From Spirochaetaceae bacterium (GTDB lineage: Bacteria > Spirochaetota > Spirochaetia > Treponematales > Rectinemataceae): DNA of 64,000 bases. The notes under the pieces are model-generated. The model was not told where the DNA came from, did no database searches, and worked only from the letters and a program-made list of their open reading frames with translations. The translations under genes were made by a program, and so were the position numbers. Where the stretch lies: the NCBI GenBank assembly GCA_025358255.1, contig JANYKC010000019.1, positions 1 to 64,000 of the forward strand, read 5' to 3'. Numbering within the stretch: position 1 is the stretch's first letter; every line of letters begins with the position of its first letter. Shown here piece after piece: positions 10,665 to 19,424 of this stretch.

Positions 10665-10693
10665 TTGCGGGGAATCGGCCCGCCCGGTATACT
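10665..10693 (+). promoter_or_regulatory. Candidate sigma70-type promoter of glgA
   Basis: TTGCGG (10665-10670) and TATACT (10688-10693) are separated by 17 nt, in the DUF362/glgA divergent gap. The predicted start is near 10700, giving a ~60-nt leader before the glgA Shine-Dalgarno. Predicted by eye only. Confidence 0.5.
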
Positions 10694-10761
10694 TTGAGGC
10701 GCTCCGGTCAGGGCCGTCGTGTCTTTCCGGCTTTTGCATGATCCTAAGGAGGGCCAACGAC

Positions 10762-12270
10762 ATGAAGATACTCATGGTGACCAGCGAGGCGACCCCCTAC
10801 GCGAAGGTCGGTGGCCTCGGTGATGTCGTCTCCGCCCTCTCCAGGGCCCTCTCCTTGGCTGGGCATGATGTGCGCATCATCCTCCCCCGGTATTACTCCA
10901 TAGACCGCGCGAGGCTGGCGGCCATTCCCGAGCCCCTCGGCGTGCCCCTCCCGACGGGCGGCAACGTCAATGGCGGGGCGGGCGGCGAGGCCTGGACCTC
11001 GATCTGGACGACCCTACTTCCGGCTTCGGAAGTGCCGGTCTATTTCCTGGATTATGAGCGGTATTACGGCCGGGACGGGATCTACGGCACCAAGACCGAG
11101 CCTGACTTCGCCGACAATCCCGAGCGTTTCGCCCTTCTATCCCGCGCCGCCTTCCAGCTTTGCCGCTTCCTCGACTGGACTCCCGACATCATCCACGCCC
11201 ACGACTGGCCCACGGCCATCGCGCCCGTCTATCTCCGCCAGTTCCAGGGCTTGGGGGAGTTCGCGGGTACGGCTTCCGTCTTTTCGATTCATAACCTTGG
11301 CTACCAGGGGATCTATGACAAGGGGGACTTTCCCGTCCTTGGCCTTCCTTGGGAGCTTTTCCACGGGGCGGGCTTCGAGCATTACGGCCGGGTCAACCTC
11401 CTAAAGGCCGGGCTCTCGCAGGCTGACAGCCTGACCACGGTCTCGCCGACCTACTCGAGGGAAATCCAGACTCCTGAGCTCGGTGCTGGCCTCGATGGAC
11501 TCCTTCGTTCACGGAGCGCTGACCTCGTGGGCATCCTCAACGGCGTTGACTCCGATGACTGGGACCCGTCCCAGGATACCCTCATCCCGGCCAACTACGG
11601 TCCCGGTGACCTTTCCGGCAAGGCGACCTGCAAGCGCGAGCTCCAGAAGGCCTTCGGGCTTGCCCTCGACCCCAAGGTCCCCGTGATCGGCATGATAGCG
11701 CGCCTGACCGACCAGAAGGGAATCGCCGAGCTCTTCGGCCCTTCCTACGGCTCGGCCGGGCGGATCTGCGGCGAGCTCGCCGTCCAGTTCGTCATCATCG
11801 GGTCAGGTGAGAAGTGGTGCGAGGCGGAGCTGGGGAATCTCCAGGCCAAGCTGCCCAATTTCCGCGTGCGGACGGGCTATGACGAGGCGCTCGCCCATCT
11901 CGTGGAAGCGGGCTCCGATTTTTACATGATGCCGAGCCGTTACGAGCCCTGCGGCCTCAACCAGATGTATTCCCTTCGCTATGGAACCCTGCCCATTGTC
12001 CATCGGACCGGCGGTTTGGCCGACACCGTGGAGAACTACAACCAGGACACGGGAAGCGGGACTGGTTTCGCGTTCGAGCACCTGACGCCCCTGTCCATTT
12101 TCGATACGACGGGTTGGGCGATCTGGGCATGGTACAACAAGCCCGATCATATCAAGGCGATGGTTGGCCGCGCGATGGAGAAGAATTTCTCCTGGGAGCG
12201 TCCCGCTCGGGAGTATGCGAAGCTTTACGCACATGCCCTTGAAAAACGCCAGGCCTCCGCCGCCAGTTGA
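10762..12270 (+). CDS. glgA: Glycogen synthase (ADP-glucose), GT5 family
   Basis: Transfers glucose from ADP-glucose to the non-reducing end of glycogen. The 502 residues open with MKILMVTSEATPYAKVGGLGD, which holds the GT5 Lys-x-Gly-Gly-Leu nucleotide-sugar site as KVGGL. Further family marks are HAHDWPTA, SIHNLGYQG, GILNGVD and, in the GT-B C-terminal domain, PSRYEPCGLNQMYSLRYG, including the catalytic Glu of the E-x7-E motif. I chose ATG 10762 because the protein starts here in the family and an AAGGAGG (10746-10752) sits 9 nt upstream; a frame extension to 10651 has no such support. No other glycogen genes are nearby. Confidence 0.96.
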   Translation: MKILMVTSEATPYAKVGGLGDVVSALSRALSLAGHDVRIILPRYYSIDRARLAAIPEPLGVPLPTGGNVNGGAGGEAWTSIWTTLLPASEVPVYFLDYERYYGRDGIYGTKTEPDFADNPERFALLSRAAFQLCRFLDWTPDIIHAHDWPTAIAPVYLRQFQGLGEFAGTASVFSIHNLGYQGIYDKGDFPVLGLPWELFHGAGFEHYGRVNLLKAGLSQADSLTTVSPTYSREIQTPELGAGLDGLLRSRSADLVGILNGVDSDDWDPSQDTLIPANYGPGDLSGKATCKRELQKAFGLALDPKVPVIGMIARLTDQKGIAELFGPSYGSAGRICGELAVQFVIIGSGEKWCEAELGNLQAKLPNFRVRTGYDEALAHLVEAGSDFYMMPSRYEPCGLNQMYSLRYGTLPIVHRTGGLADTVENYNQDTGSGTGFAFEHLTPLSIFDTTGWAIWAWYNKPDHIKAMVGRAMEKNFSWERPAREYAKLYAHALEKRQASAAS

Positions 12271-12333
12271 AAAATTCGCAAAATAGATGCACTTTATTCG
12301 AAGCCGGGGCAATATATCCCGGGCGGAGGAATC

Positions 12334-13908
12334 ATGAGCAGCACGGCCACAGACTATAAACCGACCCAGGTGAGAGATAGGCTCGTCGACGTTTTCCGCA
12401 AGCGCAAGGGCGAAGCCACGACCGCTGACCTTATCGCCCTCTCCGGGCTGCCCAAGTCCCAAGTGGATGCCGAGCTTCCCGCCGTCTCCGATGAGTACGG
12501 AGCCCGGCTCCGCGTCACCGAATCGGGGGAAATCCTCTACTCCTTCCCCGACGGCATGCGAAGCCGTTACCGCGGTTTCATCCCAGGCCTAAAGCGCTTC
12601 TGGAAGACCTTCAAGAAGGGCTTCATAACGGCCGCCACCACGGTATTCAAGGTCTGGATCGTCGTCATGCTCGTGGGCTACTTTGTCCTTTTCGTGACGC
12701 TCATCCTCCTGGCCCTCCTTGCCTCGATCGCCATCTCCATGTCCGGCAAGGGCGAGGACCGCAGCGACCGGGGCGGTGGTGGCGGACTGGGAGGCCTCTA
12801 CCTGGCCGGACGCCTGGTCGATACCTTCATTCGCATCTGGTTCTATTCCGAGCTTTTCAAGAGCCCCGAAGACCGCTACCGCAGGAACCAGGGACGCTAC
12901 GAGCGCAAGAAAGACAAGAGGCCCCTCCACAAGGCGATTTTTTCCTTTGTCTTCGGGGACGGGGACCAGAACGCGGATTGGGAAACGGTCGAAAAGAAGG
13001 CTGTTGTCGCCTTCCTCCAGTCCAACAAGGGCATCATGACCATACTGGACTTCATGGCGATCACCGGCCTTTCGCCTTCCGACGCCGAAAAGCATATCAA
13101 CCGCTATCTGCTTGAGTTCGAGGGCGAGCCCATGGTCTCGGAAGCCGGCACCATCTACTATTTCTTCCCGTCCCTGCTTCGCCGGAAGGACAAGGTCGAC
13201 AGGACCTGGGGCGGTTCCGTCCCCATGAAGCGCCTTGCGGCCTTCTCCTCGAACCCCGCCAGGATGAACCGCTGGTTCGCGGGCCTCAACGGCTTCAACC
13301 TCATCCTCGGCGGTTACTTCCTCCATGGAGCCCTGACGGTGCCTACGGAGAATGTCAGGCTCCTTGTCGCGGCGATCGAGCGAGCCACCATCGCGCACCG
13401 TGCCATCAACCTCTCCACCAATGGGCTCATCGCCGGCTTCGATTTTTTCTATGCCTTCGTCAACGCCTTCTTCCAGCGCTTTGTCTCCGGTGACCCTGCC
13501 GTCCTCCTCGGGATCGGCCTCGGCGTGGTGCCCCTCGTCTTTTCCGCCTTCTTCTATGGCATCCCGGCCCTCCGCAAGGCCAGGATGGACAGGGCCAATG
13601 AAGGCGTGAAGGTGGAAAACCTGCGTCGCATCGCCTATCGGGTCGTGGCTGACCATCCGGAGGCGGTCAGGCCCGAAGCCCTTGGACTGCAAGCGGCGAC
13701 CTTGGACGCGGCCAGGCCAAAGGACACAAGGGTCCCGGAGAGGGTCCTGGTCGAGCTGGCGGCTGCTGCCGGCGGAGAGCCTGCTGCCGACGGTTCCTTT
13801 GGTTTCGCGGAGTTGGCCCGGACCCAGTCCGAAGCCAAGAGCGCTCGCGTGGCCGTCAAGGATTCCGACTTCGATCTTGGAGCCACCGTATTCGACAGCC
13901 ATTCGTAA
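12334..13908 (+). CDS. Unrecognised membrane protein with two winged-helix-like segments
   Basis: I do not recognise this 524-residue protein. Residues ~8-75 (VRDRLVDVFRKRKGEATTADLIALSGLP) read like a winged helix and end in the phrase GEILYSFPDG. A second copy of the plan lies at ~220-285 (AVVAFLQSNKGIMTILDFMAITGLSP ... AGTIYYFFPS). Hydrophobic stretches at ~99-133, ~315-333, ~370-385 and ~393-415 predict about four or five membrane spans, and a Gly-rich linker (GGGGGLGGLYL) sits near 150. The start has a good SD (GGAGGAATC before ATG 12334). It lies 63 nt after glgA and 8 nt before the DMT gene, so the three are probably co-transcribed. A membrane-anchored DNA- or protein-binding role is only a guess. 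Confidence 0.7.
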   Translation: MSSTATDYKPTQVRDRLVDVFRKRKGEATTADLIALSGLPKSQVDAELPAVSDEYGARLRVTESGEILYSFPDGMRSRYRGFIPGLKRFWKTFKKGFITAATTVFKVWIVVMLVGYFVLFVTLILLALLASIAISMSGKGEDRSDRGGGGGLGGLYLAGRLVDTFIRIWFYSELFKSPEDRYRRNQGRYERKKDKRPLHKAIFSFVFGDGDQNADWETVEKKAVVAFLQSNKGIMTILDFMAITGLSPSDAEKHINRYLLEFEGEPMVSEAGTIYYFFPSLLRRKDKVDRTWGGSVPMKRLAAFSSNPARMNRWFAGLNGFNLILGGYFLHGALTVPTENVRLLVAAIERATIAHRAINLSTNGLIAGFDFFYAFVNAFFQRFVSGDPAVLLGIGLGVVPLVFSAFFYGIPALRKARMDRANEGVKVENLRRIAYRVVADHPEAVRPEALGLQAATLDAARPKDTRVPERVLVELAAAAGGEPAADGSFGFAELARTQSEAKSARVAVKDSDFDLGATVFDSHS

Positions 13909-13916
13909 GCCTGGTC

Positions 13917-14801
13917 ATGACACATGAAGCCACTTTCTCCCGCGGCAGGGGAATTGCCCTCGCCCTCGTTTCCGCCGCTGGTTTTTCCACCCTTGGCCTC
14001 TTCGCCAAGCTGGTCTACGCCCAGGGTTTCAGGGTCCCCGAGACCCTGGCCTGGAGGTTCACCTTCGCGGCGACCTTCCTTTGGATGGTGGTCCTTGCTG
14101 GCAAGCGCTCCCTGCCCAAGCCGGCCTGGCCCATCCTCCTCCTCGGCCTTTTCGGATTCGCGCCCCAGGCAGGCCTTTACTTCCTCACCTTGAGCTACCT
14201 CGATCCGGGAATCACGAGCCTCCTCCTTTATACCTATCCCTCCTTTGTGCTGCTCTTCGCTTTCTTACTCTGGCGGAAGAAGCCCAACCGCATCCAGCTT
14301 CTAGCGCTGCTGCTTTCCCTCGCGGGCTGCGTGGTGGCTTTCTGGAGGCGCGGCAACTATCCCCTGGTCGGCCTCCTCCTCGGCATAGCCGTGGGCTTCA
14401 CCTACGGCGCCTACCTCGTCGCAGGGGAGAAGGTCCTGAAAGACGTGGATTCGATCGTGGCCACGGCCCTTGTCATGCTCGCGGCAGCCGTCGTGTACTG
14501 GATCGTGGCCTTCGCCGGGGGCAAGCCCCAGGTCCCGCACGATCTCCTCACCTTCGGGGGGCTGGCGGGCCTGTCGATCATCGCGACCGTCATCCCCATC
14601 ACCGCGCTCTTCGCCTCGATGCGACGGATCGGGGCGGCGGATGCCTCCCTAGTCTCGACCCTCGAGCCCGTGCTGACGGTGGTCCTCTCCGGCCTCATCA
14701 TTGGCGAGCGCCTTGGGCCAGCCCAGCTTGCCGGAGGCGCCCTCATCCTGGTCGCGGTGGTGATCCTGGGGCTCTACGAAAGGCGATCACGCACCGCCTG
14801 A
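13917..14801 (+). CDS. EamA/DMT-superfamily transporter
   Basis: This 294-residue protein is almost entirely hydrophobic, with about ten membrane spans in two halves, matching the duplicated EamA domain plan of drug/metabolite transporters. Typical phrases are GFSTLGLFAKLVY near the N-terminus, LLYTYPSFVLLFAFLLWRKK at the end of the first EamA half, and ALFASMRRIGAADASLVSTL followed by EPVLTVVLSGLIIGERL in the second. Such proteins usually export amino acids, nucleosides or other metabolites; the substrate cannot be read from sequence. The ATG follows the upstream stop by 8 nt. The gene converges on the minus-strand run that ends at 14863. Confidence 0.9.
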   Translation: MTHEATFSRGRGIALALVSAAGFSTLGLFAKLVYAQGFRVPETLAWRFTFAATFLWMVVLAGKRSLPKPAWPILLLGLFGFAPQAGLYFLTLSYLDPGITSLLLYTYPSFVLLFAFLLWRKKPNRIQLLALLLSLAGCVVAFWRRGNYPLVGLLLGIAVGFTYGAYLVAGEKVLKDVDSIVATALVMLAAAVVYWIVAFAGGKPQVPHDLLTFGGLAGLSIIATVIPITALFASMRRIGAADASLVSTLEPVLTVVLSGLIIGERLGPAQLAGGALILVAVVILGLYERRSRTA

Positions 14802-14862
14802 ACCGTGGATGGGAGGGAGGGAATCCCTCGCGGAGATCCTTGTGACGCGCGAATGACCCTTT

Positions 14863-15732
14863 TTAGAATTCGAGGTCCGCGAGGATTTTCAGCTCCCCGT
14901 CATCGAATTCACCGGGAAGCATGGACGGCAGGCCTGGGTCGGGGGAAAGGAGGATGCCCTTGTCCAAGGCGGCCCTGAAGAGGCGGCCGTAGGCTTCGCG
15001 GGGACATCGGGGGAAAAGCCAGGGGCCCCGCCTTTCGAAAAGCCTCAGGATCCGCCGGTCCGCGCGCTTCCAGCTCTCCTCGCCCACCGCGGCGCGGTAA
15101 CCACAGTATTCCGCGAGCGCCTTCACGGCCGAAGCGAGGAGGATGGGCGGCACGGGCTCGACGGGCGGCGCGGCCTCCGCCGTTTCCCGAAACAGGATCA
15201 CGATGGGGGCAAGGACCCTCGGGCAGGGCAGGCGAAGCCACGCCGCCCGGAAGCCGGATTCGTCACCGCCCAGGTGTTCGGAGAAGGGGCGCAGGAGGAG
15301 GATCGATCCCGCGGCGTTGAGCGCGCGGCCCCGATCGGGATCGCACAACTCGCGCGCAGGATCGTGGAGGAAGTCCGCGCCGGATTCGCCCCCTGCCGTT
15401 TCGAGGCCGAGGGCCTTCGCCGCCTGGGAGCTGTCGGCGAAAAAGCGAATCCCTTCCCAGCCTGGCCATGCTTTCCTGATCGCGGCCTTCAGCCGCTGGC
15501 CGTGGACCGATGGAAGGGGAGAGCACAGCCCCTTGTCCACGGCGGCCTTGGCCACGGTGCCGACACCTGTTCCCTTGGCGCCAAGGATCCCGCGGCTGTC
15601 GTCCTGCCACAGGTCGAGGAAGCGCTTGCCGTTCTCTGCGTATAGCCGCCATCCGCGCGCGCGACGGATCGGGGGGAGGAGGGCAAGCCCTTCGGCGCTG
15701 CCAGGATCCATGTCGGTCTTGGTTGTCATCAT
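14863..15732 (-). CDS. Degenerate aminotransferase-like protein, coupled to the UvrD-family helicase gene
   Basis: Unrecognised 289-residue protein. Its N-terminus (LLPPIRRARGWRLYAENGKR, then FLDLWQDDSRGILGAK) and RFFADSSQAAKAL resemble the start of class III (fold type I) PLP aminotransferases. However, it is about 130 residues shorter than the family, and I see no PLP-binding lysine motif. The C-terminus has GPWLFPRCPREAYGRLF and GLPSMLPGEF. The likely ATG (15732) overlaps the helicase stop as TGATG; a TTG one codon earlier is possible. That overlap implies translational coupling at the end of the lolA-rodZ-rimO-uvrD operon. It may be a non-catalytic homologue; the function is unknown. Confidence 0.65.
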   Translation of the reverse strand: MMTTKTDMDPGSAEGLALLPPIRRARGWRLYAENGKRFLDLWQDDSRGILGAKGTGVGTVAKAAVDKGLCSPLPSVHGQRLKAAIRKAWPGWEGIRFFADSSQAAKALGLETAGGESGADFLHDPARELCDPDRGRALNAAGSILLLRPFSEHLGGDESGFRAAWLRLPCPRVLAPIVILFRETAEAAPPVEPVPPILLASAVKALAEYCGYRAAVGEESWKRADRRILRLFERRGPWLFPRCPREAYGRLFRAALDKGILLSPDPGLPSMLPGEFDDGELKILADLEF

Positions 15733-17963
15733 CAATCCTTGGCCACTTCCAGCTTCGTGGAGAACTTGGTGAAGAACTGCGCCTGCTTCCCGGTCTCGAA
15801 GCGCACGACGACGAGGGGGCCTGAATTGGGCGTCGGCTTCACCATGATGATGACGCCGGAACCATAGTCCTCGTGATAGACCGCCTGTCCGGCTCGCCAG
15901 ATCTTCCCGGCCTCATCGGCCTTGGAGCCGGTCCTGCCCGCCGCCACGCCGGCGCCCGGGGGGATGCCGCCACCGCGCGCATACGAGGCCCCGGGCAGTC
16001 GCGCTTGCCCGTCGCCGAAAGAGCGCTTCCCGTCCTCGAAGCGGATCTTCCCGGAGCCGATCTCCGAGAGGAAGCGCGATGGCAAAGTCTCGAAAAGCCT
16101 TCCATGCAGCCGGCGCCAGCGGCAGGCCGTGAGCCACAGCTCGTTCTTGGCCCTTGTGATGGCCACGTAGAAGAGGCGGCGCTGTTCCTCGAGCTCCTCG
16201 CCCTCGTCGTCATCGCGGGGGAAAAGGCCTTGCTCCAATCCGGTGACGATGACCACGGGAAACTCCAGCCCCTTGGTGTTGTGCATGGTTATGAGGGTCA
16301 CGGCATCAGTCTCGCCCGATTCGGTCATGAGGCTGCGATCAAGCTCGATGGTCTCAAGGAAGTCGGCCAGTCCGTCGCTGGTCCTCGGATAAAGGCTAGC
16401 GGCATTGACGAGTTCTTCGAGGTTGGCGGCCTTCTGCGTGCCCGCCGTCTCGTCCTGGCTCCTGTGGTACTCGAGGAGTCCGGTTTGCCGGACAAGGCGC
16501 TCCACGATGTCGCCGAGGCTTCCCTCGGCCTCCACCTTGGCCATGAGGTCCCGGAATTCCTTGATGATGCCCACGAATTCCCTTATGCCGCCTTTCGCTC
16601 GGCCGCGCAGGGAATCGGCCTCCGCCTCCGAGGCGTCCAGGAGGTTCCCGCCATGGCTGGCCGCGGCCGCGCTTATCGCCTCGACGCTTGTATCGCCCAC
16701 TCCGCGGCTGGGCTTGTTGACGACGCGCTTCCATGCGACCTCGTCGTGGTCGTTGAGGAGGACGGCGAGGTAGGCGAGGGTATCCTTCACCTCCTCCCGC
16801 TCGTAGAAGCGCAGCGCGCCTACAAGCCTATAGGGGATGGAAAGCCGGGGGAACTCCTTCTCGAAGCCGAGGGACTGTGCATTGGTCCGGTAGAGGATGG
16901 CCATGTCTCCCCAGCGGGCGCCGGCCTGATGCCTCTCGAGGCAGATCCGGGCGCAGCAGCGGACCTCCTCATCCTGGTCCTGGAGGAGGGCGATGCGCGG
17001 CAGTTCGCCTCCCACGCGCTCGGCCCTGAGTTCCTTGCCGAGCCGTCCCGTGTTGTGCGACACCACGTCGCCCGCCACGTCCAGGATACTCTGGTAGGAG
17101 CGGTAGTTCCGCTCGAGCTTGACGACGCTGGTCCCGGGGAAGCGTTCCGGGAAGGACAGGATGTTGCGGACCTCGGCGCCGCGGAATCGGTAGATGGACT
17201 GGTCATCGTCCCCGACTACGCAGAGGTAGGGCGGCTTGTCCCCCGGCTCGGCCCCGGCAAGGAGGGCAAGGAGCTCGAATTGCGCCACGTTGGAGTCCTG
17301 GTACTCGTCCACGAGGATGACCCGGAAGCGTTGCCTCGTGCGACGCCGAACCGCGGCGTCATGCCGCAGTACGAGGGCCGGCAGGCGGATGAGGTCGCCG
17401 AAATCCACGTTGCGCGTGCCGCGGAGCCTTTCCTCGTAGGTCGCGTAGGCCCTGCGGAGGGCGGGATCGGCGAAGACCCGGGAAAGGTCGTTGGAGTCGG
17501 GTTCGAGGCCGTAGTCCTTGGCCCTTGAGATGGACTGTGCCATCCCCGAGCACTCCTTGCGCGAAAACTGGGGGAAGGCGCCATGGAGGAGGGTCGTCTG
17601 GTCGTCGTCGTCGTAGATCACGAAATTGCGCGACAGGTAGTCCAGAATGCCTGTCCCGGCGTTGCGCCTGAGGAACCAGGCTCCGAAGGAATGGAAGGTC
17701 CTGATCACGGCCCTATCGCACAGGGGCTCCAGCGCCGCCGCCCGCTCGCGCATTTCCCTTGCCGCCTTGTTCGTGAAGGTGACCGCGAGGATGGATTCGG
17801 GTTCCACAGCGCGCTCGCGGACAAGCCAGGCTATCTTCGTCGTGATCACCCGGGTCTTCCCGGAGCCCGCCCCGGCGAGTATGAGGAGGGGCCCTCCCTC
17901 GTGCCGGACGGCATCAAGCTGCTCCGGGTTGAGCGATTCAAGATACTTGGCTGTTCCGCCCAT
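15732..17963 (-). CDS. UvrD/PcrA/Rep-family superfamily 1 DNA helicase
   Basis: A 743-residue 3'-5' DNA helicase of the UvrD/PcrA/Rep type, acting in repair and in clearing stalled forks. Visible motifs in order: LNPEQLDAV (Q motif) at 11-19, Walker A GAGSGKT at 31-37, VTFTNKAAREM (Ia), VDEYQDSN (II), GDDDQSIYRFRGA (III), LERNYRS (IV), VTLITMHNTKGLEFPVV (V) and VAITRAKNEL (VI). The tail (after ~690) has the PcrA-like WRAGQAVYHEDYGSGVI, resembling the C-terminal Tudor-like RNA-polymerase-binding domain. The length is normal. It starts 11 nt after rimO and overlaps the downstream gene. Whether to call it PcrA or UvrD is open. Confidence 0.95.
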   Translation of the reverse strand: MGGTAKYLESLNPEQLDAVRHEGGPLLILAGAGSGKTRVITTKIAWLVRERAVEPESILAVTFTNKAAREMRERAAALEPLCDRAVIRTFHSFGAWFLRRNAGTGILDYLSRNFVIYDDDDQTTLLHGAFPQFSRKECSGMAQSISRAKDYGLEPDSNDLSRVFADPALRRAYATYEERLRGTRNVDFGDLIRLPALVLRHDAAVRRRTRQRFRVILVDEYQDSNVAQFELLALLAGAEPGDKPPYLCVVGDDDQSIYRFRGAEVRNILSFPERFPGTSVVKLERNYRSYQSILDVAGDVVSHNTGRLGKELRAERVGGELPRIALLQDQDEEVRCCARICLERHQAGARWGDMAILYRTNAQSLGFEKEFPRLSIPYRLVGALRFYEREEVKDTLAYLAVLLNDHDEVAWKRVVNKPSRGVGDTSVEAISAAAASHGGNLLDASEAEADSLRGRAKGGIREFVGIIKEFRDLMAKVEAEGSLGDIVERLVRQTGLLEYHRSQDETAGTQKAANLEELVNAASLYPRTSDGLADFLETIELDRSLMTESGETDAVTLITMHNTKGLEFPVVIVTGLEQGLFPRDDDEGEELEEQRRLFYVAITRAKNELWLTACRWRRLHGRLFETLPSRFLSEIGSGKIRFEDGKRSFGDGQARLPGASYARGGGIPPGAGVAAGRTGSKADEAGKIWRAGQAVYHEDYGSGVIIMVKPTPNSGPLVVVRFETGKQAQFFTKFSTKLEVAKD

Positions 17964-17974
17964 AAGGCCCTCCG

Positions 17975-19390
17975 TCAGCGCCTGGTCGGAATGGCGTCGA
18001 GGTCCACGCCGTTCACGCCCAGCACCCGGGCGCGCACCATGGTGCCGGGCTCGAAGCAGCCGCGCAGGACGACAAGGCCATCGACATCGGGGGCTTGCAG
18101 CCAGGCCCGCCCTATGGAGAATTCCTCGATATCTCCTGTCCCTGCGCCTTTTCCTCCGGCGGCTTTTGATGCGCCGACCGAGGCGGCTTGGGCGGCCTCG
18201 GTGTCAAGGCGCTCCTCGACGAGGACCTCGAGCTCCCTGCCTACGAAACGCGCAAGGCGCGCGGCCGTGATTGGGCCTTGGGCATCCTCTATTGCCTTTT
18301 TGCGGGCGGAGGCGGTTTTTTTCGCGACACGTCCCTTCATGGCCCAGGCCGCGGTGCCTTCCTCCCGGGAATACGCGAAAGCCCCGAGCCAATCAAGCCT
18401 TGCCTCGTCCTGGAAGCGGCGCAGCGCTTCGAAGTCGGCGTCGCTTTCGCCGGGGAAGCCGACGAGGAAGGTCGAGCGCACAATCGCGTCGGGGAGGGCG
18501 GCGCGGATCTCCGCGATGAGGGCAAGGTAGCTGGCCGCGTCGCCATGCCGGTTCATGGCCTTGAGTATCGGCCCTGAGGCGTGCTGGAAAGGGAGATCGA
18601 AATATGGCAGGAGCCGGCTATCCGCGGCTATGAGGGGAAGTATGGCGCGGGGGAAATTGTCGGGATGGATGTAGAGGGTGCGGACCCTGAACCCCCCGTC
18701 AATCTCGCCCAATGCGCCAAGGAGCTCGGGCAGGAGGGATCCACCGCCCTCGGCCAGGTCCTTGCCGTAGGATCCCAGGTCCTGCCCGATGAGGACAAGC
18801 TCCTTCTCGCCCCGAGCGATGAGCCAAGCGCACTCATCGAGGATATCGGCGACGCTGCGCGAACGGAGGGAACCGCGGATGAGGGGGATGGCGCAATAGG
18901 TACAGCGATTCGAGCAGCCTTCGGTGATCTTGACGTGGGCGGTGCCGGGGAAATCAAGGAGCCTTCCCCGCCGGATCGATCCGCCGACCGGGGCGGTCTC
19001 GGGGCGGGCCACGAGGACGGGGCGCGCTCCGACCATGACCGCATCGGCGGCGGTGACGACAGCGCCGAGGTCGGCGTTGCCCACGATGCCGTCAGCCTCG
19101 GGAAGGCTTTCGCCCAACTCGCCGGCATAGCGCTGCGCGAGGCAGCCGGCCAGGATGACGCGCTTGCCGGGATAGGCCGCCTTCCAGCCGAGGACCGCGT
19201 CGATGGATTCCTTCTTCGCGTCGTCGATGAAGCCGCAGGAATTCACAATGAGGATATCGGACTCCGCGGCCGTGGCCGCCCAGGAATAGCCCGCCGCTTC
19301 CAGCCGCGCCGCCACCTCCTCGCCATCGACCTGGTTCTTCGCGCAGCCATGGTTGTCGAGGTAGAATTTCCCCTTGATCACAAGGAACAC
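17975..19390 (-). CDS. rimO: Ribosomal protein S12 methylthiotransferase
   Basis: Radical-SAM enzyme that methylthiolates the conserved aspartate of ribosomal protein S12. It has an N-terminal MTTase domain with Cys16 (DNHGCAKNQVD), Cys52 (VNSCGF) and Cys83 (AGCLAQRY) binding one Fe-S cluster. The radical-SAM CxxxCxxC is at Cys159-Cys163-Cys166 (TEGCSNRCTYCAIP), and a C-terminal TRAM region follows (~400-470). DNHGCAKNQVD is the RimO rather than MiaB signature. The first start is GTG 19390; a second GTG at 19381 with TGAGGTG upstream may be used instead. It sits 34 nt after rodZ and 11 nt before the helicase gene in one minus-strand operon. An Ala/Gly/Lys-rich insert lies near residue 420. 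Confidence 0.95.
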   Translation of the reverse strand: MFLVIKGKFYLDNHGCAKNQVDGEEVAARLEAAGYSWAATAAESDILIVNSCGFIDDAKKESIDAVLGWKAAYPGKRVILAGCLAQRYAGELGESLPEADGIVGNADLGAVVTAADAVMVGARPVLVARPETAPVGGSIRRGRLLDFPGTAHVKITEGCSNRCTYCAIPLIRGSLRSRSVADILDECAWLIARGEKELVLIGQDLGSYGKDLAEGGGSLLPELLGALGEIDGGFRVRTLYIHPDNFPRAILPLIAADSRLLPYFDLPFQHASGPILKAMNRHGDAASYLALIAEIRAALPDAIVRSTFLVGFPGESDADFEALRRFQDEARLDWLGAFAYSREEGTAAWAMKGRVAKKTASARKKAIEDAQGPITAARLARFVGRELEVLVEERLDTEAAQAASVGASKAAGGKGAGTGDIEEFSIGRAWLQAPDVDGLVVLRGCFEPGTMVRARVLGVNGVDLDAIPTRR

Positions 19391-19424
19391 CTCATGCTGG
19401 CGTGCTGAGCGGGGCGCAGCCGGA

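Noticed and set aside
14814-14826. Terminator between the DMT gene and the convergent aminotransferase-like gene
   Set aside because: GAGGGAATCCCTC gives only a 5-bp stem and no T-run.
15873-17528. Plus-strand open frame of 551 codons
   Set aside because: Antisense shadow of the UvrD-family helicase gene, whose motifs are complete on the other strand.
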